In this document: piece after piece, positions 50,292 to 57,693 of the stretch
Numbering within the stretch: the stretch's first letter is position 1
Layout: each line of letters starts with the position of its first letter
From: a virus
Length of the DNA stretch: 64,000 bases
Strand: one strand, 5' to 3'
Virus record (IMG/VR): IMGVR_UViG_3300021090_000017
Location: 1 to 64,000 of that record
Made by a program: the position numbers and the translations under genes
The notes under the pieces: model-generated
Databases searched by the model: none
Told to the model about the DNA's origin: nothing
Seen by the model: the letters and a program-made list of their open reading frames with translations, nothing else

Positions 50292-50623
50292 AACATAGAG
50301 TTAAAGTAAAATACCCACATATACAATCATATGCAGCTTTAGTTCAATTAAAACGAAAGTTGCAAACACAAAGATTAAATAGTTGGCTAAAATTCAGGGA
50401 TGATTTTCTAAACCATATGTTAACTGTACATAAAGATCTGATATGTATTTATTGTAATAGATCAAATCTTTTAAAAGCAGTCCCTGATGAATCCAAACAA
50501 TCAATAAAAATATTAGCAACAATAGATCATATCATTCCTGTATCTAAGGGAGGAGATGAATTTGATTATAATAATCTTGCTATAGCATGTAGGCCTTGTA
50601 ATGAAAGAAAATCTAATAAATAA
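50288..50623 (+). CDS. HNH endonuclease
   Basis: 111 residues. CIYCNRSN ... IDHIIPVSKGGDEFDYNNLAIACRPCNERKSNK is a complete HNH motif with two CxxC knuckles. Could be a homing enzyme or a DNA-processing nuclease; it lies within a small-gene cassette rather than a core gene. Confidence 0.8.
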   Translation: MKHRVKVKYPHIQSYAALVQLKRKLQTQRLNSWLKFRDDFLNHMLTVHKDLICIYCNRSNLLKAVPDESKQSIKILATIDHIIPVSKGGDEFDYNNLAIACRPCNERKSNK

Positions 50624-50634
50624 GGAGGACAAAA

Positions 50635-50955
50635 ATGAAGAAGATAATATGGAAGAGGATAGTATGGGTAAAATTTGATAAGTATGATATGTATAATTCC
50701 ATAAGGATTAATAAAGGATTTACATTAATTGAGTTGTTAGTGGTTATGGCAATCTTAGCCATTCTAGCAGCAATAGCGATTCCTCAATTTAAAAATAGGA
50801 AAAGTGTATATACATCTCCTGTTGCTGTAGACAAAAATTCAGATAATTCAAATATTATTAAACCACAAGATGATATTAAATGTATTGGCGGATTTAAATT
50901 TTACAATGATAAACAAATCATCGGAACCAACGGCGGTGGCGTTGTATGTAGATAA
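50635..50955 (+). CDS. type IV pilin-like protein
   Basis: 106 residues. After a basic leader of about 28 residues comes KGFTLIELLVVMAILAILAA, a textbook prepilin peptidase site (cut after Gly) and hydrophobic stalk with Glu5. The mature globular part is only about 60 residues with two Cys (CIGG, VVCR). Phage-coded pilin mimics could poison host pilus assembly to block superinfection or serve as a surface protein. An internal ATG (residue 19) is an alternative start. Confidence 0.7.
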   Translation: MKKIIWKRIVWVKFDKYDMYNSIRINKGFTLIELLVVMAILAILAAIAIPQFKNRKSVYTSPVAVDKNSDNSNIIKPQDDIKCIGGFKFYNDKQIIGTNGGGVVCR

Positions 50956-50960
50956 AAAAT

Positions 50961-50994
50961 AAAAAGGGAGAATTAATCCCTTTTTATTTTTTTT
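50961..50994. terminator. bidirectional terminator
   Basis: AAAAAGGGA/TCCCTTTTT stem with 7-base loop and flanking A/T runs, between convergent genes. Confidence 0.7.
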
Positions 50995-51697
50995 GTAACC
51001 AAATACTTCCACCAGCATTATTTAAATATAAAGGCATATCTGCCTCAAACTTTTCTCTATAAGTTTCACACATATATGTATTAAAAAATATAATTTTAAA
51101 AGAATCATCCTTTTCCAAAAGATTTTTTACATAACTAGTTTCATTATATCCTCTACTTAACCAACTTTCTGGATATATAAATGGATACATTATATCATGA
51201 AAATGAATGATTACTCCTTTATTTAAAATAGGTAATATTTTATTAAATATCATTTCAACATCACTTCCTGGTGAGTATATATGTGAAGAGTCTATAAATA
51301 ATATATCATTCTTTTCTAAAGAATTAAAAATACTCAAATTTACAGATTGTAAATTATTTGGTATAATAGTACATATTTTTTTATCATTAACTTTTAGTAA
51401 TGATTCTAATCTTCTTGTATAAGGTTCAATAAAAGTAATTTGTATACTAGAATTTAAAAAATATTCATTTGTATCTAATGTAACAGCTGATGAATATCCT
51501 GATCCTATTTCAATTATTCTTTTAGGAATAGCATATCTAATCATAGAATATAAACTTATACTGTCCCCATAACCAAACCAATCATTATCAAAATAATATC
51601 TTAATCCTTCTTTCTTTCTTTTTTCGAAAGGTAATTGTTTATAATATCCTTTAAATATATCAAATAATGAAAGTTGCTCAATATTATTAAAATCCAT
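50984..51697 (-). CDS. class I SAM methyltransferase (MT_24-like)
   Basis: 237 residues. IIEIGSGYSSAVTLD, ITFIEPY, DILFIDSSHIYSPGSDVEMI and IIHFHDIMYPFIYPESWL match glycan-cluster methyltransferases. It stands alone, 17 bases downstream of a tiny ILKE-leader gene. Target unknown. Confidence 0.7.
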   Translation of the reverse strand: MDFNNIEQLSLFDIFKGYYKQLPFEKRKKEGLRYYFDNDWFGYGDSISLYSMIRYAIPKRIIEIGSGYSSAVTLDTNEYFLNSSIQITFIEPYTRRLESLLKVNDKKICTIIPNNLQSVNLSIFNSLEKNDILFIDSSHIYSPGSDVEMIFNKILPILNKGVIIHFHDIMYPFIYPESWLSRGYNETSYVKNLLEKDDSFKIIFFNTYMCETYREKFEADMPLYLNNAGGSIWLQKK

Positions 51698-51713
51698 TTA
51701 ATCCCCCAAAAAC

Positions 51714-51896
51714 TTATTTATTTTTAGATTTCCAATTCTTATCTATATAATCAAAGAACTCTTTCTTTTTATCACCTTTTAACTCTTTAGGACTTTTAAC
51801 ACCAAACTTTACTAATACAGTTTTAAAAAATTCTTTATATGATGATTCTAATAAACTATCTGCTGATTCTTTTAATATCTCATTATATTTTTTCAT
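51714..51896 (-). CDS. 60-residue putative packaged protein with capsid-targeting-like leader
   Basis: Leader MKKYNEILKESADSLLESSY, with an LLE/S junction expected of the prohead protease. After cleavage only about 43 residues would remain (FFKTVLVKFGVKSPKEL...), with no Cys. L-type promoter and GGAGG site. The clearest match to the leader consensus. Confidence 0.6.
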   Translation of the reverse strand: MKKYNEILKESADSLLESSYKEFFKTVLVKFGVKSPKELKGDKKKEFFDYIDKNWKSKNK

Positions 51897-51916
51897 ATCA
51901 TACCCTCCAAACTTAA

Positions 51917-51934
51917 ATTTTTATTTTGTTCTAA
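51917..51934 (-). promoter_or_regulatory. L-type promoter motif
   Basis: TTAGAACAAAATAAAAAT on the minus strand, about 20 bases before the 51896 start. Confidence 0.6.
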
Positions 51935-51967
51935 ATAAAAATTTTATAGTAATTTCAATATTTAATC

Positions 51968-52255
51968 TTATTTTTTATTTCCTGAAAATACATCTTTATC
52001 TTTTCTAATAAATATAGGATAGTATAAAGAAGGAATTAATATAGTTCCTTTAGAATCACATGTTAAATTATCAAACTCTTTATAACCTTCTCTATAATTA
52101 TAACTATCTTTATCTATAATAGGACAATTAGATCTTCTTGTAGTAGAAAATATACATAATACAAATTTAGGATGCCCATCTCTTTTCTCATACTTAGTAC
52201 ATTTAACTTTAACAAATGATTCTTCTTCTGTTTCAATATATTCTAACCCATTCAT
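51968..52255 (-). CDS. unknown 95-residue protein
   Basis: Beta-rich (SFVKVKCTKYEKRDGHPKFVLCIF, TILIPSLYYPIFI). GGAGAG site downstream of an L-type promoter. No family recognised. Confidence 0.5.
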   Translation of the reverse strand: MNGLEYIETEEESFVKVKCTKYEKRDGHPKFVLCIFSTTRRSNCPIIDKDSYNYREGYKEFDNLTCDSKGTILIPSLYYPIFIRKDKDVFSGNKK

Positions 52256-52271
52256 TTGATATCTCTCCTTA

Positions 52272-52288
52272 TATAAAATATGTTCTAA
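52272..52288 (-). promoter_or_regulatory. L-type promoter motif (variant)
   Basis: TTAGAACATATTTTATA on the minus strand. Divergent from the E-type motif at 52303. Confidence 0.5.
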
Positions 52289-52302
52289 TTCAATTTTTTA
52301 TT

Positions 52303-52329
52303 ATCTATATATATTAATTACTAAGGAGG
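52303..52329 (+). promoter_or_regulatory. E-type promoter motif
   Basis: ATCTATATATATTAATTACT then AAGGAGG, just before the 52336 start. Confidence 0.65.
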
Positions 52330-52335
52330 ATTATA

Positions 52336-52581
52336 ATGAAAATATTTATATTAATAGTATTGTGTATTAGTATTGGAATAGCAATTGGGCATCCAATTGG
52401 GAAACACGAAGGGTTTGAATCGGGTGCAGAATGGGCAATGTTTCAAGCATCAATAATAGCAAAAGAAGAAGGAATAGATATTCCAGTAACATATTCAGAA
52501 AAATGTTTTAAATTAACAATAAAAAGAAAGACTGGGTCTTTTAAGAGATCCCAAATATTAGCATCATCAAATAAGATGTAA
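52336..52581 (+). CDS. small exported or membrane-anchored protein
   Basis: 81 residues; hydrophobic N-terminus (MKIFILIVLCISIGIAIG) that is a signal peptide or anchor, then HPIGKHEGFESGAEWAMF. No lipobox. No family recognised. Confidence 0.55.
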   Translation: MKIFILIVLCISIGIAIGHPIGKHEGFESGAEWAMFQASIIAKEEGIDIPVTYSEKCFKLTIKRKTGSFKRSQILASSNKM

Positions 52582-52603
52582 AGGGCTAAGTTAGCCCTTT
52601 TTT
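52581..52603 (+). terminator. cassette terminator
   Basis: AAGGGCTAAGTTAGCCCTT hairpin plus T run; the recurrent cassette form. Confidence 0.8.
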
Positions 52604-52652
52604 AAATAACAATTCAAATGATAAAAAATCTTTAGTTAAAAGGGGGAATACA

Positions 52653-52853
52653 ATGGAAGTACTACATAATGAGAAGGCTGACTTACAAGCAAAAATAGAA
52701 AAGATGTTCGCATTTTCAAAGACAAGCGAAAAAGCAAAGATCTATGTGGATGATATAAAAAGTAAGAAGGAGTTCATTGTAAGCTTCAGATGGGAAGGAA
52801 CACAAGAAGAATTCAATGAAGCAATCATTGCAGCAAGAGAAGGAAAGATTTAA
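52653..52853 (+). CDS. small protein, unknown (66 residues)
   Basis: Helix (VLHNEKADLQAKIEKMFAF), two strands and a helix (EEFNEAIIAAREGKI). AAAAGGGGG site. No family recognised. Confidence 0.55.
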   Translation: MEVLHNEKADLQAKIEKMFAFSKTSEKAKIYVDDIKSKKEFIVSFRWEGTQEEFNEAIIAAREGKI

Positions 52854-52893
52854 TAAGATAATAAAATATTCCAAAAAAGGAGGATAAAAAATA

Positions 52894-53469
52894 GTGGATA
52901 AAACAATACTAGTAGCAGATGCTTGTCATGAAGTAAAACTTTCTGATGATCTTTATGATGTGGAAAAGTTTTTAGAAGCATCAGAAACAGTAGTAAAAAA
53001 TAGAATTAAAAATGGAGTGGATGATAAATCTCTAGTTATTTTAAAAAGAGCTGAAGCTGATCTTATGTTTCTCAGAGAAAACATAATAGAAGTTATTTAT
53101 AACATAAATATTAATAAACCTCAGCCTCCAGAAAATATCTTCCCTGAGTGTAAAGAAAAACCTGTGGCAACTTGTAAAGATAAAATAATAAAAATAGATC
53201 CAACATCTTCAACTCCAAAAATTTCTCCGACTAAAAATCCTGCCCAACATGGTGTATTCAACATAAACATGAAAGGTATGGGTTATGCAATATATCATGC
53301 AGTATGGGGGACTTGTGGTCCTGACGGAAAGGATGAATTGAATTATGTCAGATTGATTGATTGTTCAACTGACCATCTCAAAAATATCCTTAAATATTCA
53401 TCAGCATCAATAACACCAGACTATCATACCATTATATATGAAATACTAAACTCAAGAAAGGTAAGGTAA
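52894..53469 (+). CDS. unknown 191-residue protein (GTG start)
   Basis: GTG with AAAGGAGG upstream. An N-terminal helical region (1-85), a Pro/Lys-rich linker with three Cys, and a C-terminal alpha/beta part (GVFNINMKGMGYAIYHAVWG, KVR end). No family recognised. Followed 1 base later by a small gene. Confidence 0.55.
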   Translation: MDKTILVADACHEVKLSDDLYDVEKFLEASETVVKNRIKNGVDDKSLVILKRAEADLMFLRENIIEVIYNININKPQPPENIFPECKEKPVATCKDKIIKIDPTSSTPKISPTKNPAQHGVFNINMKGMGYAIYHAVWGTCGPDGKDELNYVRLIDCSTDHLKNILKYSSASITPDYHTIIYEILNSRKVR

Positions 53470-53470
53470 T

Positions 53471-53641
53471 ATGCTTAAACGATTTCCAATAAATGTTGCG
53501 GTCGGTAATACCAAAGATAGAGATGGAAATAAAATACCATTACTCTATGCCATCTGCAATGATGGTACAATATGGTTATCAAATGATAATGGTCCTTGGG
53601 AAAAGTTTCCTGATATTCCTCAACCTGAGGTTAAAGGATAG
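53471..53641 (+). CDS. small protein, unknown (56 residues)
   Basis: MLKRFPINVAVGNTKDRDGN onward: short beta-rich protein with TIWLSNDNGPWEKFPDIPQP, the pattern of a small beta-blade or BNR-like unit. It starts right after the preceding stop. Confidence 0.55.
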   Translation: MLKRFPINVAVGNTKDRDGNKIPLLYAICNDGTIWLSNDNGPWEKFPDIPQPEVKG

Positions 53642-53662
53642 GGCGAAGTTAGCCCTTTTTTT
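53641..53662 (+). terminator. cassette terminator
   Basis: GGGC-GAAGTTA-GCCC hairpin and seven T residues. Confidence 0.75.
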
Positions 53663-53694
53663 AATTAAGTCTAAAAATTTTTAAGGAGGACACA

Positions 53695-53937
53695 ATGAAA
53701 AAAGGAAAAATGTTTTTATTAATATTAATAATCATATTACTTATATCATGTGTAAGTAAATCTGAGGTACAGGAATTAGACATTTGTATAACTGCATTAA
53801 CCACAGATGGAAATATCAATATAACTTTCAAACAAAATAATGTATCTCGTTTCATACATGGCGGAACAATATCATTTTATGTTAAAGGAAAGAGATATGT
53901 AACACCAATCTACAGTGAAGTAACATGCACTAATTAA
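53695..53937 (+). CDS. small lipoprotein
   Basis: 80 residues. Signal peptide KMFLLILIIILLISC with the lipobox Cys at residue 19, then a beta-rich domain (TTDGNINITFKQNNVSRFIH). The second short lipoprotein in the plus-strand small-gene region. Envelope protection is a guess. Confidence 0.6.
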   Translation: MKKGKMFLLILIIILLISCVSKSEVQELDICITALTTDGNINITFKQNNVSRFIHGGTISFYVKGKRYVTPIYSEVTCTN

Positions 53938-53968
53938 TAATCAAAAATTTTTAAGGAAAGGGGTAAAC

Positions 53969-54259
53969 GTGAAAAATAATGAAGTATCGGTATCTGCGGA
54001 AATATATGTTCAAGAAGTATTTCCTCTAATGCCTAAGAAGGACAGAGTAAGAGTAATAAAACGAATAGTAAAACAAGTTGAATCAAATCCGAAAGCATTA
54101 AATTTTGAATCATTAAAAAATATTGTGTATGCTCATATTAGACATTCTAAAACAAAATATGATCACAGTGTTGATAATGGAATGAGAAAGAAAAATGCCA
54201 GAAGAATTTTCTCTACAGAAATGCATGAAGTATTCAAAAAATGGAGAGGTCGCAGTTAG
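53969..54259 (+). CDS. DUF2293-like protein
   Basis: 96 residues, GTG start with AAGGAAAGGGG upstream. The YAHIRHSKTKYDHSVDNGMRK and ARRIFSTEMHEVFKKWRG stretch resembles DUF2293. Function unknown. Family call is tentative. Confidence 0.5.
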   Translation: MKNNEVSVSAEIYVQEVFPLMPKKDRVRVIKRIVKQVESNPKALNFESLKNIVYAHIRHSKTKYDHSVDNGMRKKNARRIFSTEMHEVFKKWRGRS

Positions 54260-54300
54260 AACTTTTTAATAAACTAAAAATTTTTAAGGAGGATATAAAT

Positions 54301-54510
54301 ATGTTATCACCAGGTCAAAGGGTAACAAATTTTGTTAAAGATTTATCCGAACTTCCATATGATAAAAAATGGAAAATTGTAAAAGATGTAATAAGCCTTG
54401 GAGTTGGTATACCTTCATGGATATGGTTTTGGTATGCAACTAATTGGCAAGCTGCAATAGCATTATTCCTAGTTCTGTTTGCCAACAATGCATCACAGGA
54501 TAATAGTTAA
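54301..54510 (+). CDS. small membrane protein (69 residues)
   Basis: ATG at 54301 with AAGGAGG 8 bases upstream; the longer form begins inside the previous gene. Two hydrophobic helices in the second half (IPSWIWFWYATNW, AIALFLVLFA). No family recognised. Confidence 0.55.
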   Translation: MLSPGQRVTNFVKDLSELPYDKKWKIVKDVISLGVGIPSWIWFWYATNWQAAIALFLVLFANNASQDNS

Positions 54511-54734
54511 TGGCTAAAATATCTATCACCCCAGAAGTACCTGATAATAATTGTTTGAGCCCATCTGGGCCCAATCCATATATATGTCCATTCTGTGATA
54601 GCACTAGAAGTAGTATTGAATATATCTTTTGTAGCGCTTTTAATAAAAGAATACCAAGATATAAAATTGGTAATATATGGCATGCCGATCCTTGTTTAGA
54701 ATGTATAAATTCGAGGATAAAAATAAATGGATGA
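54510..54734 (+). CDS. zinc-ribbon protein, unknown (74 residues)
   Basis: CPFCDSTRSS and CLECINSR suggest one zinc ribbon. Starts on the last base of the preceding stop region. No family recognised. Confidence 0.55.
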   Translation: MAKISITPEVPDNNCLSPSGPNPYICPFCDSTRSSIEYIFCSAFNKRIPRYKIGNIWHADPCLECINSRIKING

Positions 54735-55116
54735 CTTTGGGGTAATGACTAGATTACCAGATGGTTCTTGTACATGTATTAAATGCAAAGAATCTGAAAA
54801 CATAATAATTATAAAATATAAAGATAGAAGTAAAATACTTTGTTTAAATTGTATTTTAAATTTAACTAGTATATTATTTCCATCCAAAGATTATTATCAT
54901 GAATTTGCAATTAAATGGTCACTTGGAGATAAGGGACAATTAAAATGTCCTTCATGCTCTTCTTCAATATTAGATGATGATGAAAAATGTGAGTATAAAG
55001 TTATAGCAGATGATGGGCATGAAGATGTAACCCCAACTGTTTTTAAGCACTGCTATATTTGTGGTTTCTCTTTCTATCACTATAGGAAACAGGAGGATGA
55101 AGATAATGTTACATAA
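54727..55116 (+). CDS. two-zinc-ribbon protein, unknown (129 residues)
   Basis: CTCIKCKES ... CLNCILN forms one zinc site and CPSCSSS ... CYICGFSF a second. The second resembles Lar-like/phage zinc ribbons. Overlaps both neighbours. Confidence 0.6.
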   Translation: MDDFGVMTRLPDGSCTCIKCKESENIIIIKYKDRSKILCLNCILNLTSILFPSKDYYHEFAIKWSLGDKGQLKCPSCSSSILDDDEKCEYKVIADDGHEDVTPTVFKHCYICGFSFYHYRKQEDEDNVT

Positions 55117-55333
55117 TGATAGTAATATGAATAGAAAGATATATGATAGAGAAGAGAAATGGAGAGATGAGAATGGTATAATTAAGGTATCATGTAAACA
55201 ATTCATTGGATGTAAAAAGATAACTGGGTCTATTGAGTGTGGTATGAAGTTAAAATGTGTTGATACAATAACATGGTCTCAATTCCCTTTACATAGTGAA
55301 TTTTATAAGGAGTATAGGAATGGTGATGACTGA
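55106..55333 (+). CDS. C4-DW family small zinc protein
   Basis: 75 residues from the ATG at 55106 (GGAGG 9 bases upstream). IIKVSCKQFIGCKKITGSIE, then CGMKLKCVD and TITWSQFPLH. The Cys spacing and terminal aromatic/Trp motif relate it to the paralogues at 55662, 57969, 63263 and 63510. Confidence 0.55.
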   Translation: MLHNDSNMNRKIYDREEKWRDENGIIKVSCKQFIGCKKITGSIECGMKLKCVDTITWSQFPLHSEFYKEYRNGDD

Positions 55334-55445
55334 GTATTTTAATAGATGGGTATGTTTAAGTTGTGGAGAATTATTTCCATATAATATTGATGGATGCCCA
55401 AACTGTGGTTCTCAACATATTGAGGACAGAGAGAATAATATATGA
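55326..55445 (+). CDS. 39-residue zinc-ribbon mini-protein
   Basis: MTEYFNRWVCLSCGELFPYN then CPNCGSQH: a complete rubredoxin-like zinc ribbon. Overlaps both neighbours by 4-8 bases, in an overlapping chain of zinc proteins. Confidence 0.6.
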   Translation: MTEYFNRWVCLSCGELFPYNIDGCPNCGSQHIEDRENNI

Positions 55446-55678
55446 GAATCAAAAAGAATAACTTCTTTATAGATATAACTTGTCCTAAATGTAGAAGTAT
55501 ACTTGAAGTTGTTAAGAGTGATATTCAATATACTGATGTGTTTGGGCATGGTGATAGGTTTGAGGTAGTTTGTGGTGCTTGTGATCATAAATTTTTAATA
55601 TGTGATTTATTACCAAAAGAAATTAAGCAAAAAATAAGATTAGAAAATTATGATAATAGAGATGAGCCGTATGGATGA
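55442..55678 (+). CDS. zinc-ribbon protein, unknown (78 residues)
   Basis: ITCPKCRSILEVV and VVCGACDHKF form one zinc ribbon with an acidic beta insert between. Overlaps the next gene. Confidence 0.6.
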   Translation: MRIKKNNFFIDITCPKCRSILEVVKSDIQYTDVFGHGDRFEVVCGACDHKFLICDLLPKEIKQKIRLENYDNRDEPYG

Positions 55679-55883
55679 AAATGGTCAAATAAAGGTAAGA
55701 TGCAAGCACTTTAAAGAAGGTGGGTATAAATGTGAAAAAGAAACTTGCGTATTTGACTTACCTAAATCTGGTGTTTATATAAGTACATATTATGGTTGTC
55801 GTCAACTTACTATTGATTGGACTTCATATATAAAATATATTAATGAAGTAATAGTTTTAAAGGAGGATTGGATGTATGACTGA
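55662..55883 (+). CDS. C4-DW family small zinc protein
   Basis: 73 residues from 55662; the ATG at 55671 is also possible. QIKVRCKHFKEGGYKCEKET, CVFDL, then YYGCRQLTIDWTSYIKYINE. Matches the C4-DW pattern: KVxC, three more Cys, then (L)xxDWxxYI. Probably binds one zinc. Confidence 0.6.
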   Translation: MSRMDENGQIKVRCKHFKEGGYKCEKETCVFDLPKSGVYISTYYGCRQLTIDWTSYIKYINEVIVLKEDWMYD

Positions 55884-56118
55884 GGATAAACCCAGACCAG
55901 GTAAAGTAATAAAAAAATTTCCATTAAAGATCTATCGAATTCAAAGGAATCATAGATTTGGTAAATACAATGGGATTGTAGTTGTAGCAAAAAATCCAAC
56001 TGAAGCAAAGAAGATGTTTCCCATGACAAAATATACTAAGTCAGGATTGATTTGCGAGTTCATGGGATATCCAAAGAAGGGAAGAAGAGAAGGAATAGTT
56101 TTACTATCTAAAAATTAA
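55876..56118 (+). CDS. small basic protein, unknown (80 residues)
   Basis: Lys/Arg-rich (KKFPLKIYRIQRNHRFGKYN, GYPKKGRREGI) with a beta-strand core; may bind nucleic acid. GGAGG site. No family recognised. Confidence 0.5.
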   Translation: MTEDKPRPGKVIKKFPLKIYRIQRNHRFGKYNGIVVVAKNPTEAKKMFPMTKYTKSGLICEFMGYPKKGRREGIVLLSKN

Positions 56119-56133
56119 AAGGAGGATTCAAAA

Positions 56134-56358
56134 ATGAACAACAAAGGATTTACTCTCATCGAACTTGTATTTACTATGATCTGGATAATGGTAGTAGGTA
56201 TAAGTATATATGGATTGGTTCTATGCTTCAAAGCAAGTATCATCCTTGGTATCATTGCATTGGTTATTGAACCCACGCCACTTATAGTTGGGTTATGTGC
56301 AATATTTGGTAAAGATATTGCCAATGCTATTCAAAACTGGATTCACTTTCCAGTATGA
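56134..56358 (+). CDS. type IV pilin-signal protein
   Basis: 74 residues. MNNKGFTLIELVFTMIWIMV is a short-leader prepilin peptidase site with Glu5, followed by further hydrophobic segments (VLCFKASIILGIIALVIEP). Almost no globular domain, so it would be a bare stalk. The second pilin-like gene in this window, not closely similar to the first outside the signal. Confidence 0.62.
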   Translation: MNNKGFTLIELVFTMIWIMVVGISIYGLVLCFKASIILGIIALVIEPTPLIVGLCAIFGKDIANAIQNWIHFPV

Positions 56359-56519
56359 AAAAGAAAAAGTTATATTGTCAAAATTGCGGAAGTAGTGTTA
56401 AATATAAAAGAACCTTCTTTGGAGCATTTGGTAGAAAATGTAAAAAATGTAAATCTAAAGCTGCAAGATTTACAAAACCAAACATTCCATGGAATAGGGA
56501 GAATAATAATGGGAAATAA
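56355..56519 (+). CDS. 54-residue zinc-ribbon mini-protein
   Basis: MKKKKLYCQNCGSSVKYKRT and CKKCKSKAARF give a compact basic zinc ribbon. ATGA overlap with the pilin-like gene. Confidence 0.6.
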   Translation: MKKKKLYCQNCGSSVKYKRTFFGAFGRKCKKCKSKAARFTKPNIPWNRENNNGK

Positions 56520-56658
56520 AAGAGAACCCAAAAGAACCACTAAGATTCAAGAGTGGGAGAAATTACAAAAACAATCTATTTGTCATCTTTGTAAAAGACC
56601 TCAAGAAAGATATTCAAATGGACGCAAGAAACCTTGCATGTGTTTAAAAGGATATTAA
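56509..56658 (+). CDS. 49-residue zinc-knuckle protein
   Basis: ATG at 56509 with AGGGAG upstream. ICHLCKRPQERYSNGRKKPC and MC form a likely knuckle. The longer open frame upstream is a shadow of the preceding gene. Confidence 0.55.
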   Translation: MGNKREPKRTTKIQEWEKLQKQSICHLCKRPQERYSNGRKKPCMCLKGY

Positions 56659-56874
56659 GTGAAAACTAAAAAAATGTATTATGATATATTCAGTGGTCCT
56701 GAGATAATGTTCGAAGCAAGAAATATTAAAAAAGCCAGACAGATAGTAAGAGGCTTAGCAAACTCAGGAAACTATGTAATATGTGACAGGATAATAATAA
56801 CTAATAGTACTTGTCATTCAAGAAGAATGTTCAGAAATGATCCTGATTTTCCATTAAATGATTTAAGGGCGTAA
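56659..56874 (+). CDS. small protein, unknown (71 residues, GTG start)
   Basis: KMYYDIFSGPEIMFEARNIK then KKARQIVRGLANSGNYVICD: alpha/beta fold with basic helix. Starts directly after the previous stop. No family recognised. Confidence 0.5.
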   Translation: MKTKKMYYDIFSGPEIMFEARNIKKARQIVRGLANSGNYVICDRIIITNSTCHSRRMFRNDPDFPLNDLRA

Positions 56875-56889
56875 CTAGCCCTTTTTTTT
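56865..56889 (+). terminator. cassette terminator
   Basis: AAGGGC-GTAACTA-GCCCTT hairpin plus T run. Confidence 0.8.
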
Positions 56890-56911
56890 ACTAAATAACT
56901 AAAAAAATTTT

Positions 56912-56937
56912 TACTATATATATTAATTACTAATATG
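56912..56937 (+). promoter_or_regulatory. E-type promoter motif
   Basis: TACTATATATATTAATTACT, about 45 bases before the interrupted gene at 56981. Confidence 0.6.
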
Positions 56938-56980
56938 AAGTACAATATTTTTAATCTATAAATGAAAGGAGGTGAATTAA

Positions 56981-57361
56981 ATAACGTATACTCTGAAAAT
57001 CGGAGACATAGTCAAATGCATAAAAGCCTATGAAGGAAATACTGAAATCGTAGGTTGTTATGGCAGGATAATAATGATTAATAATGGAGGTTCTCCATGT
57101 GTCTGATGGAAAAGAAAAGGTGTAGGAAACTATTATGATTGGTATGTAGTCAATAATACAGAGTACATGGAGTTTGTATGTACTAAAAAAGATATGCAAA
57201 TCTTCATAAATAATAATGACTATAATGTTGATGATTATGATGAAATGGAATATTATGATGAATATGCAGAAAAGTTTTACAATAAAAGAAAAGCAGACAT
57301 ATCAGCAAACCAGTATTCAACAACCCTATCCCAAGATGGAAAAGAAAAGGAGAAACAAGGC
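56981..57361 (+). pseudogene. interrupted small gene (lost start, in-frame UGA)
   Basis: A strong AAAGGAGGTGA lies 8 bases before an ATA codon at 56981; no ATG, GTG or TTG is placed correctly. The frame encodes TYTLKIGDIVKCIKAYEGNT, stops at a TGA at 57104-57106, and continues coherently (WKRKGVGNYYDWYVVNNTEY) into an acidic region, where it joins the GC-rich gene at 57362 without a stop. The GD.V...G motif suggests an SH3-like fold across the stop. Likely decay, though UGA readthrough or sequencing error is possible. Confidence 0.55.
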
Positions 57362-57604
57362 ATGAAGACTCTTAACGTGTACGACATTGTTTTGGTTTAT
57401 GCAGGTGACAAGAAACCGATCGTGAAAAGGGAAATCGGCGTCGGTATGTCAGAAGAGCAGGGAAAGATCAATTCCGGCATCTACAAGCACATCCAGGAAG
57501 GATGGAACGAAGCCTACATCACGGTCAAGGCAACCGCAATCGCGCAGGTCAGCGCCCCCGACGATCCCATGCAGGTCATCCAGGCGCCGGCGGCCAAGTC
57601 CTAA
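57362..57604 (+). CDS. 80-residue protein on a GC-rich island
   Basis: ATG at 57362 with AAGGAG 12 bases upstream. Composition turns GC-rich at about 57345 and stays so to the stop. MKTLNVYDIVLVYAGDKKPI, then a Gln/Ala/Pro-rich end (APDDPMQVIQAPAAKS). No family recognised. The frame is continuous with the AT-rich pseudogene, a join expected of a recent insertion. Confidence 0.6.
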   Translation: MKTLNVYDIVLVYAGDKKPIVKREIGVGMSEEQGKINSGIYKHIQEGWNEAYITVKATAIAQVSAPDDPMQVIQAPAAKS

Positions 57605-57628
57605 CATCATTAACACAATAAAAATAAT

Positions 57629-57655
57629 AAGGACGCTAGTATAGGTCCTTTTTTT
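57629..57655 (+). terminator. terminator
   Basis: AAGGAC-loop-GTCCTT hairpin plus seven T residues after the GC-rich gene. Confidence 0.75.
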
Positions 57656-57693
57656 ATTCTCAAACTAAAAAATTTTTTTAAAAGGAGATAATA

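Noticed and set aside
53493-53684. 63-codon plus-strand ORF crossing a terminator
   Set aside because: It overlaps the better supported 53471-53641 gene in another frame and runs through the terminator.
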